DNA from: Myxococcales bacterium
Lineage (GTDB): Bacteria; Myxococcota_A; Polyangia; Haliangiales; Haliangiaceae
Direction: 5' to 3'
Assembly (NCBI GenBank): GCA_016706545.1
Contig: JADJJK010000023.1
Span: 83,776-147,775, forward strand
DNA: 64,000 nt
In this document: in pieces, positions 17,821 through 26,987 of the stretch
How positions within the stretch are numbered: position 1 is the stretch's first letter
How the letters are laid out: each line of letters begins with the position of its first letter
Made by a program: the position numbers and the translations under genes
Notes under the pieces: generated by a model
The model's database searches: none
Seen by the model: only the letters and a program-made list of their open reading frames with translations
What the model was told of the DNA's origin: nothing

Positions 17821-18354
17821 CTAAACTGCTTCCTCGGCGGCGTCTTCTCGCTGGCGGCGCTGCAGCTTCTTCTTGATCATCTGGCGCTTGAGGGGACCTG
17901 CGAAGTCCACCAGGAGCTTGCCGCTGAGGTGATCGTACTCGTGCAGGAGGCAGCGGGCCAGCAGCCCCTCGCCCTCGAGCTCGAAGGTGTTGCCCTCCAG
18001 ATCCAGGGCGCGGACCTTGGCGCGCAGCGGCCGATCTACCTTGATGTAGATCTCGGGAAAGGACAGACAGCCCTCCTCGGTCTCCTCGGTCTCCTCGGAG
18101 GTCCACAGCACCTCGGGGTTGATGAACGCCACCGGGAGCTCGTTCTCGCCGCGGCCGGCGAGCTTGGCCTCGACGAGGAACATGGCGGTGGGATCCCCGA
18201 GCTGGAGCGCCGCGATGCCAAGCCCGTTCTCGGCGAACATCGTGTCGGTCAAATCTTGATACAGAGCCCTGACCGCGTCGTCGATGCGCTCGACTTTGCG
18301 GATGGGCTCACGGAGACGTGGATCAGGCCAGATGACGACGGGGCGGACCGCCAT
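17821..18354 (-). CDS. def: Peptide deformylase
   Basis: All three signature motifs are present in the 177-residue product: GLGIAALQ (motif 1), EEGCLSFPE (motif 2, metal Cys) and HEYDHLSGKL (motif 3, two metal His and catalytic Glu). It removes the N-formyl group from new proteins. The Lys/Arg/Glu-rich C-terminus is a short extension. Start at 18354 gives the standard MAVRPVVIWPDPRLR opening. Confidence 0.95.
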   Translation of the reverse strand: MAVRPVVIWPDPRLREPIRKVERIDDAVRALYQDLTDTMFAENGLGIAALQLGDPTAMFLVEAKLAGRGENELPVAFINPEVLWTSEETEETEEGCLSFPEIYIKVDRPLRAKVRALDLEGNTFELEGEGLLARCLLHEYDHLSGKLLVDFAGPLKRQMIKKKLQRRQREDAAEEAV

Positions 18355-18557
18355 GTTGGCACCTTACGAGCCGGGGGAGATCCTGTCAAATGCCGAAATG
18401 CCCAGCGTGCAAGTGGGTGGCTCGGAGGTGGCGCTGGGCGATTCACGCCACTTGTCCATTGTGGGATGCCACGGGATCTCTCCCGCGCTCGGGATCCCGA
18501 CGGCCGGGCCTCGTGGCAGGTGTTTGGCGCGCCCGTCAGGAGGGCCAGGGCGAGTCA

Positions 18558-18587
18558 TTGACAACGCAGGGAACCGAGGCATACATC
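18558..18587 (+). promoter_or_regulatory. Possible promoter for ribA
   Basis: A perfect TTGACA at 18558-18563 lies in the 244-bp divergent gap between def and ribA, with a weak -10 candidate (tacatc at 18582-18587). The rest of the gap shows no gene or repeat. Confidence 0.35.
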
Positions 18588-18598
18588 CCAGCTAGCTC

Positions 18599-19216
18599 AT
18601 GTCCGTTCGCAGGTACTCCGAGGCTCGACTGCCCACTGACCACGGCGAGTTTCGCCTCGTCATCTACCGCACCGGAGAGGCGGCGGGCTCGGGCGCCTCG
18701 GCGGTGGGGATGGGCGCGGAAGAGCACGTGGCCATGGTGATGGGCGACATCTCCGGCGGGCAGGACATCCTGTGTCGGGTCCACTCCTCTTGCTTCACCG
18801 GCGAGGTGCTGGGCAGCCTGCGCTGCGATTGCCGCGCCCAGCTCGATGAGGCGATGGCCAAGATCGCGGAGGTTGGCCGGGGCGTCATCGTGTACCTGGT
18901 GCAAGAAGGGCGCGGCATTGGCCTCGGCAACAAGGTGCGGGCCTACGATCTGCAGGATCGCGGCGCCGACACCGTGGACGCCAACCTGCAGCTCGGCTTT
19001 GATGCGGACCTGCGCAGCTACGACCTGGCCGCCGCGATGCTGCGCGACCTGGACGTGGCGTCGGTGCGGCTCCTGACCAACAACCCCAAGAAGCTCGAAG
19101 GACTGCGCCAGGCCGGCACGGTCGTCGTGGGACATGAACGGCACTGGGTGGAGTCCTCGGCACATAGCGAGGCCTACCTGGCCGTGAAACGAAAGAAGCT
19201 TGGACACATCTCATGA
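18599..19216 (+). CDS. ribA: GTP cyclohydrolase II
   Basis: The 205-residue product has the zinc site VHSSCFTGEVLGSLRCDC, the catalytic stretch YLVQEGRGIGLGNK and the C-terminal TNNPKKLEGL. It opens GTP for riboflavin synthesis. No DHBP-synthase domain is fused, unlike many RibBA proteins. The stop overlaps the mrp start (ATGA). Confidence 0.95.
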   Translation: MSVRRYSEARLPTDHGEFRLVIYRTGEAAGSGASAVGMGAEEHVAMVMGDISGGQDILCRVHSSCFTGEVLGSLRCDCRAQLDEAMAKIAEVGRGVIVYLVQEGRGIGLGNKVRAYDLQDRGADTVDANLQLGFDADLRSYDLAAAMLRDLDVASVRLLTNNPKKLEGLRQAGTVVVGHERHWVESSAHSEAYLAVKRKKLGHIS

Positions 19217-20304
19217 GCATCACGGAGCCCAAGATCAAGGACGCCCTGCAGTCGGTCATCGATCCGATGCTGGACGCCGATATCGTCACGTATCGCATCT
19301 ACGCAGGCGCCGAGGTGCTGGGCAGCGAGGTGCTGGTCAAGCTGGAGATCCCGACTCCGGCGTATCCGCAGACCGCGCGGCGCGAGCTGGAGAAGCGCGT
19401 GGTGGAGAAGGTCAAGGCGCTCGGCGCGAGCAAGGTGACGGTGGTGGCCAAGGTGGTCACCGCGTACCAGCCAGCGCCGTCGGACAAGGCGATCTTGAAG
19501 GGGCCCAAGAACGTGATCGCGGTGGCGGCGGGCAAGGGCGGCGTCGGCAAGTCCACCGTGGCCGTCAACCTGGCGCTGGCGCTCTCGCACCATGGGGCCA
19601 AGGTGGGGCTGCTCGACGCCGACGTGTTTGGGCCGTCCATCCCCACCATGCTGGGCGCGCCGCAGGTGCCGCCGCAGGCCAGCGCGGACTCACGCATCGT
19701 GCCGGCCATTCACCATGGGCTCCAGGTCATCTCGGTCGGGTTCTTCGTGGACAAGCAGGAGGCCGTGGTGTGGCGCGGCCCGATGGTGCATCGCCTGCTG
19801 CAGCAGTTCCTCGGCGACGTGGATTGGGGCGAGCTGGACTACCTGATCTGTGATCTGCCTCCGGGGACGGGCGATGTTCAGCTCTCGCTGTCGCAGCTCA
19901 TCCCCATCGCCGGCGCGGTGATGGTGACCACCCCGCAAGAGATCTCCATCATCGATGTGGTCAAGGGCATCGCGATGTTCGAGAAGGTCGAGATCCCCAT
20001 CCTGGGCATCGTCGAGAACATGTCCTATTACGTGTGCCCGTCGTGTGGGCACCACGACGAGATCTTCAGCCACGGCGGCGGCAAGCGGCTGGCGCAGGAG
20101 ATCGGCGCGCAGTTCTTTGGCGAGATCCCCATCGACACCCGCATCCGCTTTGGCGGGGACGCTGGCGTGCCAGTGGTGGTGGCGGCTCCGGACTCCGAGA
20201 ACGCCAAGCGCTTCCTGGATCTGGCGGTGGCGGTGGCCACCAAGGTCGCGCGCAACGTGCTCTCCAAGCCCAAGCGGTCGCCGCGACTCGCGGTCATCAA
20301 GTAG
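19213..20304 (+). CDS. mrp: Mrp/NBP35-family ATPase, Fe-S cluster carrier
   Basis: Residues 1-90 form a MIP18/DUF59-type domain, then a deviant Walker A GKGGVGKST, LLDADVFGPSIPTML, the DLPPGTGD block and the cluster-binding CPSC. The 363-residue length fits ApbC/Mrp. It carries Fe-S clusters to apo-proteins and complements the isc operon in the same window. Confidence 0.95.
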   Translation: MSITEPKIKDALQSVIDPMLDADIVTYRIYAGAEVLGSEVLVKLEIPTPAYPQTARRELEKRVVEKVKALGASKVTVVAKVVTAYQPAPSDKAILKGPKNVIAVAAGKGGVGKSTVAVNLALALSHHGAKVGLLDADVFGPSIPTMLGAPQVPPQASADSRIVPAIHHGLQVISVGFFVDKQEAVVWRGPMVHRLLQQFLGDVDWGELDYLICDLPPGTGDVQLSLSQLIPIAGAVMVTTPQEISIIDVVKGIAMFEKVEIPILGIVENMSYYVCPSCGHHDEIFSHGGGKRLAQEIGAQFFGEIPIDTRIRFGGDAGVPVVVAAPDSENAKRFLDLAVAVATKVARNVLSKPKRSPRLAVIK

Positions 20305-20371
20305 GCGCGGGGCGGCCCTTCGCGGGCCTCGACGGCAGGCCTCGCTCGTCGGCCGATGGCTCGGCCGGTGC

Positions 20372-20887
20372 TCAGTCCTTGACGCCGTGCTTCTGCTTGA
20401 TCTGCTCGAGCACCTTGCCGTATTCGACCTCCCACGCCGAGGTGCCCTCTTCGAGGTTCTTGATGCGGTCGCGGACCTCTTGATCGATGGCTTCGTCGAC
20501 CATCATGTGCTTGCGCGTGATGTCCTTGATCTTGCGCCGCATGGTCACGTCGTCCGCGAACACTTCCTCGATGTGGCGCGACTGCATGAAGGCCTCCAGC
20601 ATCTGGTTGCAGATCCAGGTGATGCCTTCTTCGCCCAGGCCGAAGTCCTTCTGCTCGGCGAGCTGGCGCTTGGTGCGGCCCAGGTGGGCGTACGGCAGGC
20701 CGCGGATCTCCAGGATGTCCTTGGCCCGCTCGGTGAGCTCTTTGTCCACGCGGATGTACTCTTTGAGGACCGAAGCAGCGTCGAGCTGGGCCTCTTTGCC
20801 GTCGCTGACCTCGATGTCTCCATCCGAGCTCAGCTTGGCGATGATCTCGGCCGCGATGGTATCGACCTTGCCTGGGTAGAGTCTCAT
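20372..20887 (-). CDS. DUF507-family protein
   Basis: The 171-residue product begins MRLYPGKVDTIAAEIIAKL, the typical DUF507 opening, and appears to contain two related helical halves. The second starts near FGLGEEGITWICNQMLEAFM and contains IEEVFADD. DUF507 proteins are common in Myxococcota and Aquificae; their role is unknown. The gene is convergent with mrp. Confidence 0.85.
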   Translation of the reverse strand: MRLYPGKVDTIAAEIIAKLSSDGDIEVSDGKEAQLDAASVLKEYIRVDKELTERAKDILEIRGLPYAHLGRTKRQLAEQKDFGLGEEGITWICNQMLEAFMQSRHIEEVFADDVTMRRKIKDITRKHMMVDEAIDQEVRDRIKNLEEGTSAWEVEYGKVLEQIKQKHGVKD

Positions 20888-21030
20888 TTTTGACGCACTC
20901 TAGGGGTCAAAGCAGCAGAGCGCAAGCGCGTAAGGCAGCCCATGGACTGAAAAAATCGTCGAGAACCGGGGCGTTGTGCGCGCCGGGGGACGCCTGGTCC
21001 AGGGCGCGTTTTCGCGGCGCGTTCTCGCGC

Positions 21031-21435
21031 TCAGTCATCGCCGCGAACCAGGCGCGCCACCAGCGGCTGGTCCGCGGGCAGGATGTCGAAGGCGGGCAGC
21101 CCGGCGGCGGTGGTCCACTCGACCGCCGCGACCTCGAGCGGTCGCGCCACGCCGGCCACGATCCTGCACGGATACACCAGCATGAGGAGGTCAAACTCCG
21201 GGTAGGCGACGAACAAGACGTCCCAGATCCGGCCCAGCTCGACGGTGACCCCGATCTCCTCGGCCAGCTCCCGGGCCAGCGCCACCTCCGGGGACTCGCC
21301 CGGCTCGATCTTGCCGCCGGGGAACTCCCAGAAGTTTGGCAGGCTCTGATCGGGGCGGCGGCGGGTCAGCAGGATGCGCTGCTGGTCATCGCGGATGAGG
21401 CCGGCGACGACCAGCTTGCGGGGGCGAGACGACAT
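21031..21435 (-). CDS. Nudix hydrolase, MutT-like
   Basis: The Nudix box GGKIEPGESPEVALARELAEEIGV is complete, preceded by NFWEFP as in MutT-type 8-oxo-dGTP pyrophosphatases. About 134 residues from the ATG at 21435. A GTG at 21465 would add ten Arg/His-rich residues and is less likely. The exact substrate is not determinable from the sequence. Confidence 0.88.
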   Translation of the reverse strand: MSSRPRKLVVAGLIRDDQQRILLTRRRPDQSLPNFWEFPGGKIEPGESPEVALARELAEEIGVTVELGRIWDVLFVAYPEFDLLMLVYPCRIVAGVARPLEVAAVEWTTAAGLPAFDILPADQPLVARLVRGDD

Positions 21436-21498
21436 GCGCGCAGTATGCCTCGCTCGGTGGCCCACGTGATGACGCGACTGCGTTATGCTGGCAGGCCC

Positions 21499-23031
21499 AT
21501 GGAAGGTCGCGCCAAGGTCACCAAGGAAGTCCTTTGCGAAGAGGCACGCTTCATCCTGGCCAACGTGATGGCCGAGGCGCGATACGGTCGGCAGAACCGC
21601 TATGACGACATCCGTCGCGTCTGCGAAGGCGCGGTGTCGATCCCGTTCTCCGAGTACATCGGGTTCCTGGAGAAGTCGGGCTATCTGCGCCAGGAGCGCG
21701 GCGGCGAGAACCTGGAGGTCACGGCCGAAGGCGAGTCCGTGGTCAGCGGCGGCAACCTGACGGAGTTCACCGAGCGCGCGGTGAACTACTTCAAGAAGCT
21801 GCGGACCTCACGTGGCCCTGGCGCCACCGATGGCCTCCCGACCGGGCCGCACGTGCCGCTGCCGCCGCCGGTGATGCCGACCTCGCCAGCGCCGCCGCCA
21901 GCGAGCAGCCTCGCCTCTGCTGCCGCCGCCGGTGAGCGCACGGTCACGGTGGCGACCACGCCACGTGAGGGCAGCGGCGCGCACGCGATGCCCAGGCGCG
22001 ACGCCAAGGCGCACAGCTCGGGCGGGCGCTCGTCCGCGGTCGCTGGCGGCGAGATCCTGGAGATCGAGCCCGAGCGCTACGAGAAGCTCGCGCTCATCGG
22101 CTCCGGAGGCATTGGCACCGTGTTCCGCGCGCGGCAGGTGGCGCTGGGACGCGAGGTGGCGCTCAAGGAGATCCGCGAGCTCTTCGGCTTCTTCAGCGAC
22201 GAGCAGCGGGTGGAGATCGTGCGTCGCTTTGGCGAGGTGGTGAAGGCGTGGGCCCAGCTCGCCCACGCCAACATCTTGCCGGTGCATGACGTGGCGCTCG
22301 ATCTGGAGTTCCCCTTCGTCATCACGGAGCTGGCGCCCAACGGCTCGGTGCGCAGGTTGATCCAGGACGCCGAAGAGATCCCGGTGGAGGTGGTGTTTCG
22401 CTACCTCCTGCAGGCGCTCTATGGCCTGCGCGCGGCGCACACCCAGGAGCTCCACCACCGCGGGCTCAAGCCCGAGCAGCTCCTGATCGACGCATACGGC
22501 AACATCAAGGTCGCCGATTTTGGCTTCTCGCGCATCGTCGAGCGCGACCAGGCGGTGATCCGGCAGATCTACGTCGGCATGGGCAACGTCGCGTACATGG
22601 CGCCGGAGCTGTACACCGATCCGGGGAGCGCCAGCGTGCAGGGCGATATCTATGCGCTAGGCATCATTTTCTACGAGATGTTGACCCGCAAGCTGCCGGG
22701 CCGGCGCTCGCCGATGCCGTCCCAGATCATCACCGAGCTGCCGCCGGCGGTGGATGACATCTTCGACAAGATGACGCGCGATTCGCGGGCCGAGCGCTAC
22801 GCCACCGTGGATGACATCCTGGCGGACCTGGATCGGATCGAGGGGCTCGACTCGCTGTGGGCGCGACCGCGGCACGGCGCCGACGAGAATCCGCTCGCGG
22901 CCATCAAGTTCAAGGCCGGCATGGAGGAGCCGCCGGCGGGGACCCCGCTGGAGGGCGACGACGATCCAGAGCGGCGCTCCAGCACGCACCGCCCGTACTC
23001 CTATCAGCGGCGCAACGCCAAGAAGCCTTAG
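21499..23031 (+). CDS. Predicted Ser/Thr pseudokinase
   Basis: The 510-residue product has an N-terminal winged-helix-like domain (residues 1-100), a Pro/Ala linker (105-185) and a protein-kinase fold (193-460). The glycine loop GSGGIGTVF, VALK (Lys223), DFG (340-342) and APE are kept. The catalytic loop, however, reads HRGLKPEQ at 320-327: the catalytic Asp is Gly322 and the metal-binding Asn is Gln327. Phosphotransfer should therefore be lost or very weak, suggesting a scaffold or allosteric role. The start is the ATG at 21499; no transmembrane helix is seen. Confidence 0.85.
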   Translation: MEGRAKVTKEVLCEEARFILANVMAEARYGRQNRYDDIRRVCEGAVSIPFSEYIGFLEKSGYLRQERGGENLEVTAEGESVVSGGNLTEFTERAVNYFKKLRTSRGPGATDGLPTGPHVPLPPPVMPTSPAPPPASSLASAAAAGERTVTVATTPREGSGAHAMPRRDAKAHSSGGRSSAVAGGEILEIEPERYEKLALIGSGGIGTVFRARQVALGREVALKEIRELFGFFSDEQRVEIVRRFGEVVKAWAQLAHANILPVHDVALDLEFPFVITELAPNGSVRRLIQDAEEIPVEVVFRYLLQALYGLRAAHTQELHHRGLKPEQLLIDAYGNIKVADFGFSRIVERDQAVIRQIYVGMGNVAYMAPELYTDPGSASVQGDIYALGIIFYEMLTRKLPGRRSPMPSQIITELPPAVDDIFDKMTRDSRAERYATVDDILADLDRIEGLDSLWARPRHGADENPLAAIKFKAGMEEPPAGTPLEGDDDPERRSSTHRPYSYQRRNAKKP

Positions 23032-23087
23032 CAGCGACGGCGCGCGCGGCTTGGTCCGCCTCGCGCCCGACGCCGCGAGGCGCCCGC

Positions 23088-23455
23088 TCAGAACGGCCAC
23101 AGGTTCCAGGTGTAGTACCAGCCGGTGAGCACGAACCCGTCACCGCCCAGGCGGCCAGGAGCCGCAACACCGGGGCAGGCAGCGGCCGCCGCCACAGCCG
23201 GCCAAAGGCGGCGCCCAGCGCGGCGCCAGCGACCGCGCCGCAGGCGCCCCACAGCAGCAGGCCGAAGTAGACGATGGTGGGGGCGTGGTCCTTGGGGTCG
23301 AAGGTCCACCGGCGCTCGAGCGGCAGGTACGTGAGGATCGGGGCCTGCGCCCAGGCCGGCAGCCAGTACGCGAACGCGCCGCCGAGGATCGCGAGGCAGG
23401 TCACCACATAGGCTCGCTGCCAGCGCGGCAGGCCGCCAGGCGTGTCGGCCGTCAT
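23088..23455 (-). CDS. Small three-helix membrane protein of the multiheme cytochrome operon (apparent frame break)
   Basis: Translation starts at the ATG at 23455, overlapping the cytochrome stop. It gives MTADTPGGLPRWQRAYVV, then three hydrophobic helices: about 15-35, 58-80 and the last at the C-terminus. One base appears to be missing in the ccc run at 23136-23138. The corrected frame ends VLTGWYYTWNLWPF at 23088, a typical terminal membrane helix; uncorrected, it would run antisense into the pseudokinase gene. Corrected length is about 122 residues. No family recognised; position suggests an inner-membrane partner of the cytochrome conduit. Confidence 0.6.
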
Positions 23456-25254
23456 CGGCTGGCTCCGTGGCAGCGCGCGCATCCTGTGCCGGTGAGCCCG
23501 AAGGCGCGCCCGCCATCGTGGCAGGGCTCGCACGTGCGCTTGGGCGGCGTGGGCATGGACTCGAGCGGGCCAGCCACCGCCAGGTGACAGCTCGTACAGG
23601 CGGCGGGGCGACCCTCGAGGTCCAGCTTGTGCTGTCCGTGATCGAAGCGCCGCCGCACCGACCACGGGGCGCGCTGCCGCGCGGCGCGGCGCGTGGCCAC
23701 CAACTCGGCGACGTGACAGGCCTGGCACTCGCTGAGCAGCGGCGCCGGCGCGCCGGCGTGCTGGTGGCAGCTCGCGCCGGTGCAGGTGCTGTGGTCGCGC
23801 GGCAGCCGGAGCTGGCGCGTGGCGGTGTCGAGGGTGTGACAGCGCTGGCAGGGCAGGTCGTGCTTGCCATGGTCCATGCGAGCTCCAAGCTCGGTGTCCG
23901 GCGCCGGCAGGCGGTCGGCGCGCAGCGCGCGCCAGGGCTCGGTGCTGGTATGGCAGGCGCCGCACGTGGTGGGCGCGCTCGCGCCAAAATCCGGGCCGTG
24001 ACACGACGTGCAGGCCTGGTGGTTCGCCGGCTCCAGCACGCCGCCGGATCCTGGCCGCAGGCGATGGCAGCTCGTACAGCCGCCCTTGGCCTGGGCTTCG
24101 CCGTGCTGGCGGTGCAGGAAGCGCGCGGTGGGCCGCGGCACCGCGAAGAAGGTCGCGGGCGGATCCTGGTGGCACATCGTGCAGCGCTCGGTGACCCCGA
24201 AGGTGGCGCGCCCGTCATGGCAGCCCGCGGAGGCGCAGGTCTCGGCGGTCGGCGCTGCGACGTCGCCGGGCTCGCTGGCTTCCACGACCTGACGGTGGCA
24301 CGGCAAGCAAGTGGGCGAGGAGGCCGCGGCTGCGGCGGTAGCAGGCGCGCCGCCATGCGCGGCAGGCCGGGCAGCCGCAGCGCCCAGGCGCGCGAGCCGC
24401 GGCAGGTGGGCCTGGTGCGAGAACGCGGTGGTCACCGGGATCCGGCTGCGCTCGAGCGTGGGCGCGCTGCGCGGGCCCACCGCGGGGAAGTGGCACGACT
24501 CGCACGCCTCGAGGGCAAACGCCACCGGCTGCGCGGCTCGTGGCTTGCCGTCGTGACAGCCGCTGCAGCGCCGGTGCGGCCCCCCGCGCGCCGCGCTGGC
24601 TGGCGGAGCCGAAGGGCGAGCAGCCTGCGGCAGCGTGTGGCAGAGGAGGCACGACGCGGCGCTGTGACGCTGGTGGCTGAGCTGCAGGCCAAACTCTCGC
24701 TCGACGTCGCGGGCCGCGGCGCGCGGCCGTGCCGTCGCGAGGTCCGCGCGGGAGTGACAGGCGCCGCAGGTGGCGAGCCGGGCGAGGTCGCCGCGGGGGT
24801 TTTGCGGGCGGGCAGCGTCGGTGTCCACCCTGGGCGTCTTGGTCAACGCCAGATAGCGAGCGGCGTCGGCGCGCACGGGGGTGGGGCCGTGACAGTCGCC
24901 AAAGCACGCGAGGTGGCCGGGGCGGCGGGGCTCGCCCTTGGCGAGGGGATGGCAGCGCGCACAGGGGACGGTGTGGCCGGTGGCGGTGAACACGTCGCGG
25001 CCGTGCAGCAGGTGATCGAAGCCAGCAAGGGTGGCGACGGCGGCGCCCGGCGCGGGGACGGCGGCGCCCGGCGCGGCGACGGCGGGCGCGGTCAGCGTGA
25101 GCAGCGTGAGCGCGGCGAGCGAGGTCAGCGCGAGCAGCGAGGTCAGCGCGGTCAGCGTGAGTGAGGTCAGCGCGAGCGCGGTGCGCCACGTCAGCGCGGC
25201 GACACCTCCAAGGCCCCGGCGCGCGGCGACCTTGCCGTTGGCGCGGCCGGTCAA
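23452..25254 (-). CDS. Periplasmic multiheme cytochrome c, about 18 haem-binding motifs
   Basis: From the TTG at 25254, which overlaps the porin stop, the product is about 600 residues with a hydrophobic signal sequence rich in Ala-Leu-Thr (about residues 15-50). It carries 15 CxxCH motifs plus one Cx3CH (CFGDCH) and two Cx4CH (CASAGCH, CTGASCH). Additional His residues can serve as distal ligands. It is placed after a beta-barrel gene and a 15-haem lipoprotein gene, so it fits the inner half of an electron conduit through the outer membrane. The start codon is uncertain. The gene ends overlapping the small membrane protein. Confidence 0.88.
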   Translation of the reverse strand: MTGRANGKVAARRGLGGVAALTWRTALALTSLTLTALTSLLALTSLAALTLLTLTAPAVAAPGAAVPAPGAAVATLAGFDHLLHGRDVFTATGHTVPCARCHPLAKGEPRRPGHLACFGDCHGPTPVRADAARYLALTKTPRVDTDAARPQNPRGDLARLATCGACHSRADLATARPRAAARDVEREFGLQLSHQRHSAASCLLCHTLPQAARPSAPPASAARGGPHRRCSGCHDGKPRAAQPVAFALEACESCHFPAVGPRSAPTLERSRIPVTTAFSHQAHLPRLARLGAAAARPAAHGGAPATAAAAASSPTCLPCHRQVVEASEPGDVAAPTAETCASAGCHDGRATFGVTERCTMCHQDPPATFFAVPRPTARFLHRQHGEAQAKGGCTSCHRLRPGSGGVLEPANHQACTSCHGPDFGASAPTTCGACHTSTEPWRALRADRLPAPDTELGARMDHGKHDLPCQRCHTLDTATRQLRLPRDHSTCTGASCHQHAGAPAPLLSECQACHVAELVATRRAARQRAPWSVRRRFDHGQHKLDLEGRPAACTSCHLAVAGPLESMPTPPKRTCEPCHDGGRAFGLTGTGCARCHGASR

Positions 25255-26987
25255 AACGTCGCCTCCATGATCACGCGCAACGACTTGTACCCGGTGATCT
25301 CGGGCGCCCGCTTGTGCTGGGACACGATCTCGTACTTGGCCATGACGCGCAGGGTGCGGCCGATCCATGCGTCCACGCTGCCTCGGCCGCCGAGGTGGGT
25401 GGTCTGCTCGGGCACCTCGGTGGCGGGATCGTCAGGGGTCGCCGAAACGTAGAGCGGCGCGAAGCCGGTGCGGCGACCGTACAGCTCACCAGTGAAGGTC
25501 AGGGTGCGGGCGCCCAGCGACAGCCGCATGGTGGCGCCCGCCTCGACGAAGGTTCGCTCGCCGTAGGTGCCGTCGGCCGGCAGCGGCGAGGCGTCAGGGC
25601 CATCGACGATGGCCGCGGCGGGTTGACGGCGCGTGGCGCGGGTGCTCAGCGAGGCGCCAACCGCCAGGGTCCGACGCAGCCTTACTTCCAGCGCGCCGCC
25701 AAGCTCGAGGTAGCCGGCGGAGAAGCTGCTCTTGGGGCCGTCGTCGCTGCTCAGATCGATGGCGGTGGCGACGCGGGCCAGGAGGTCCACGTTGTCAAAG
25801 AGCACGGTGCCGGCGCGGAGCTGCGCGGTCATGCGCGGCAGCACCGGTCCAAGCTCGAGGTATCGGCGGGAGGCGGAGGAGTCCAGATCTTCGCGCGTCA
25901 CCACGGACGGGTCCCAGCGCCAGTCGTCCTGGTGTCGGTGGGTCAGCTCGGCGTGGAGGCTATTGATCTCACGGAAGCGCGCGCGCAGCGTGAGCTGCTC
26001 GTTGACCACCGCGCCGTCTCGCATCCGCACGGCGCCATGGAGGCCGAGGTTTGGGCCTGGCTGCCACGTCAGGTGAGCGCGGCCATGGGTGTACCCGCGC
26101 AGCGCGAGCAGCTCCGCGCCCACCACCACAGGCAGGCGACGCCGCAGCGCCGTCAGGTCGCCGCGCATCGAGAGCTGGCCAAGGATGCTCGGCAGGCCGC
26201 CGCCGGCTTCGCCGGAGGTGAGGCCGATGACTCGCCCACCGAAGGTGGCCGCGGCCTGAAACGCTCGACCGTCCCAGGCCGCGGTGAAGCCGTCGACGTG
26301 GGTGACCCACGGTCCGTAGATGTAGAAGCGCCCGGCGCGGACGCGAAGTGGCGACAGCCAGCGCTGGGTGGCCGGATCTCGCAGCTCGGCCCAGCCGGAG
26401 CGGATCTGCAGGTCGTTGGTGAAGCCGCGCGGCTCGGCGATGGGCGGCTGCGCGCCGAGCGACTGAGCGATGCGGTAGTAGGCGGAGAGATAGGCGGTGA
26501 CGTTGGGCAGGAACAAGCCGCGGCTCCCCAGGAACACGTCCCCAAAGCCATACGAGCGCACCTCCGCGAGCGACCCTGGCGTGAGCGCGTGGCCAGCCAG
26601 GGTGGGATCGCCGCTCAGCGCAGCGCCGTCGAGCGCAAACCCCAGGTCGAAGCGGAACGACAAGCTCTCGTCGCCGCGCCGCAGGGCCGGCGCGGTGGTG
26701 GCCGCGAAGGTCGGGAGGTTCGACGGCGAAGCCGCGGCCGCCGCGCTCGCGGGGGGCGCATCCACAGGCGCCGCGGCGGAGGTCGCTGCGGGCTGCGGCG
26801 CGCCAGCGGCGCGCTGCGCGACGCTGACGCTGGGCCGCATGGTGAGGCTGCGCGGCGGGGCCGGGCGCAGACGGAGATTCACCGGGCGCGCCACGGGCTC
26901 GGCCGCTGCGTGCGGCGTCGCCAGGGGCTGGGTCAAGAGCGCCAGGAGCCAAAGGCCAAAGGCCGCTGGTGTCAGGCGCGCCGTCAC
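25251..26987 (-). CDS. Outer-membrane beta-barrel protein of a porin-cytochrome conduit
   Basis: The GTG at 26987 overlaps the stop of the multiheme lipoprotein gene. The 578-residue product has a signal peptide (FGLWLLALLTQPLATPHAAA), an Ala/Pro-rich plug region to about residue 115, and then many alternating amphipathic strands, ending in an aromatic-terminated strand (SLRVIMEATF) as outer-membrane barrels do. Strand-like segments include SFRFDLGFALDG, FYIYGPWVTHVDGF and GELYGRRTGFAPLYV. Sandwiched between two multiheme cytochrome genes, it most resembles the barrel of Mtr/Pcc conduits. It could also be an unrelated porin. Confidence 0.78.
   Translation of the reverse strand: MTARLTPAAFGLWLLALLTQPLATPHAAAEPVARPVNLRLRPAPPRSLTMRPSVSVAQRAAGAPQPAATSAAAPVDAPPASAAAAASPSNLPTFAATTAPALRRGDESLSFRFDLGFALDGAALSGDPTLAGHALTPGSLAEVRSYGFGDVFLGSRGLFLPNVTAYLSAYYRIAQSLGAQPPIAEPRGFTNDLQIRSGWAELRDPATQRWLSPLRVRAGRFYIYGPWVTHVDGFTAAWDGRAFQAAATFGGRVIGLTSGEAGGGLPSILGQLSMRGDLTALRRRLPVVVGAELLALRGYTHGRAHLTWQPGPNLGLHGAVRMRDGAVVNEQLTLRARFREINSLHAELTHRHQDDWRWDPSVVTREDLDSSASRRYLELGPVLPRMTAQLRAGTVLFDNVDLLARVATAIDLSSDDGPKSSFSAGYLELGGALEVRLRRTLAVGASLSTRATRRQPAAAIVDGPDASPLPADGTYGERTFVEAGATMRLSLGARTLTFTGELYGRRTGFAPLYVSATPDDPATEVPEQTTHLGGRGSVDAWIGRTLRVMAKYEIVSQHKRAPEITGYKSLRVIMEATF

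Noticed and set aside
23467..25164. A 565-residue + strand frame across the cytochrome gene
   Set aside because: It is the antisense of the multiheme cytochrome; the minus strand has repeated haem motifs that cannot arise by chance.
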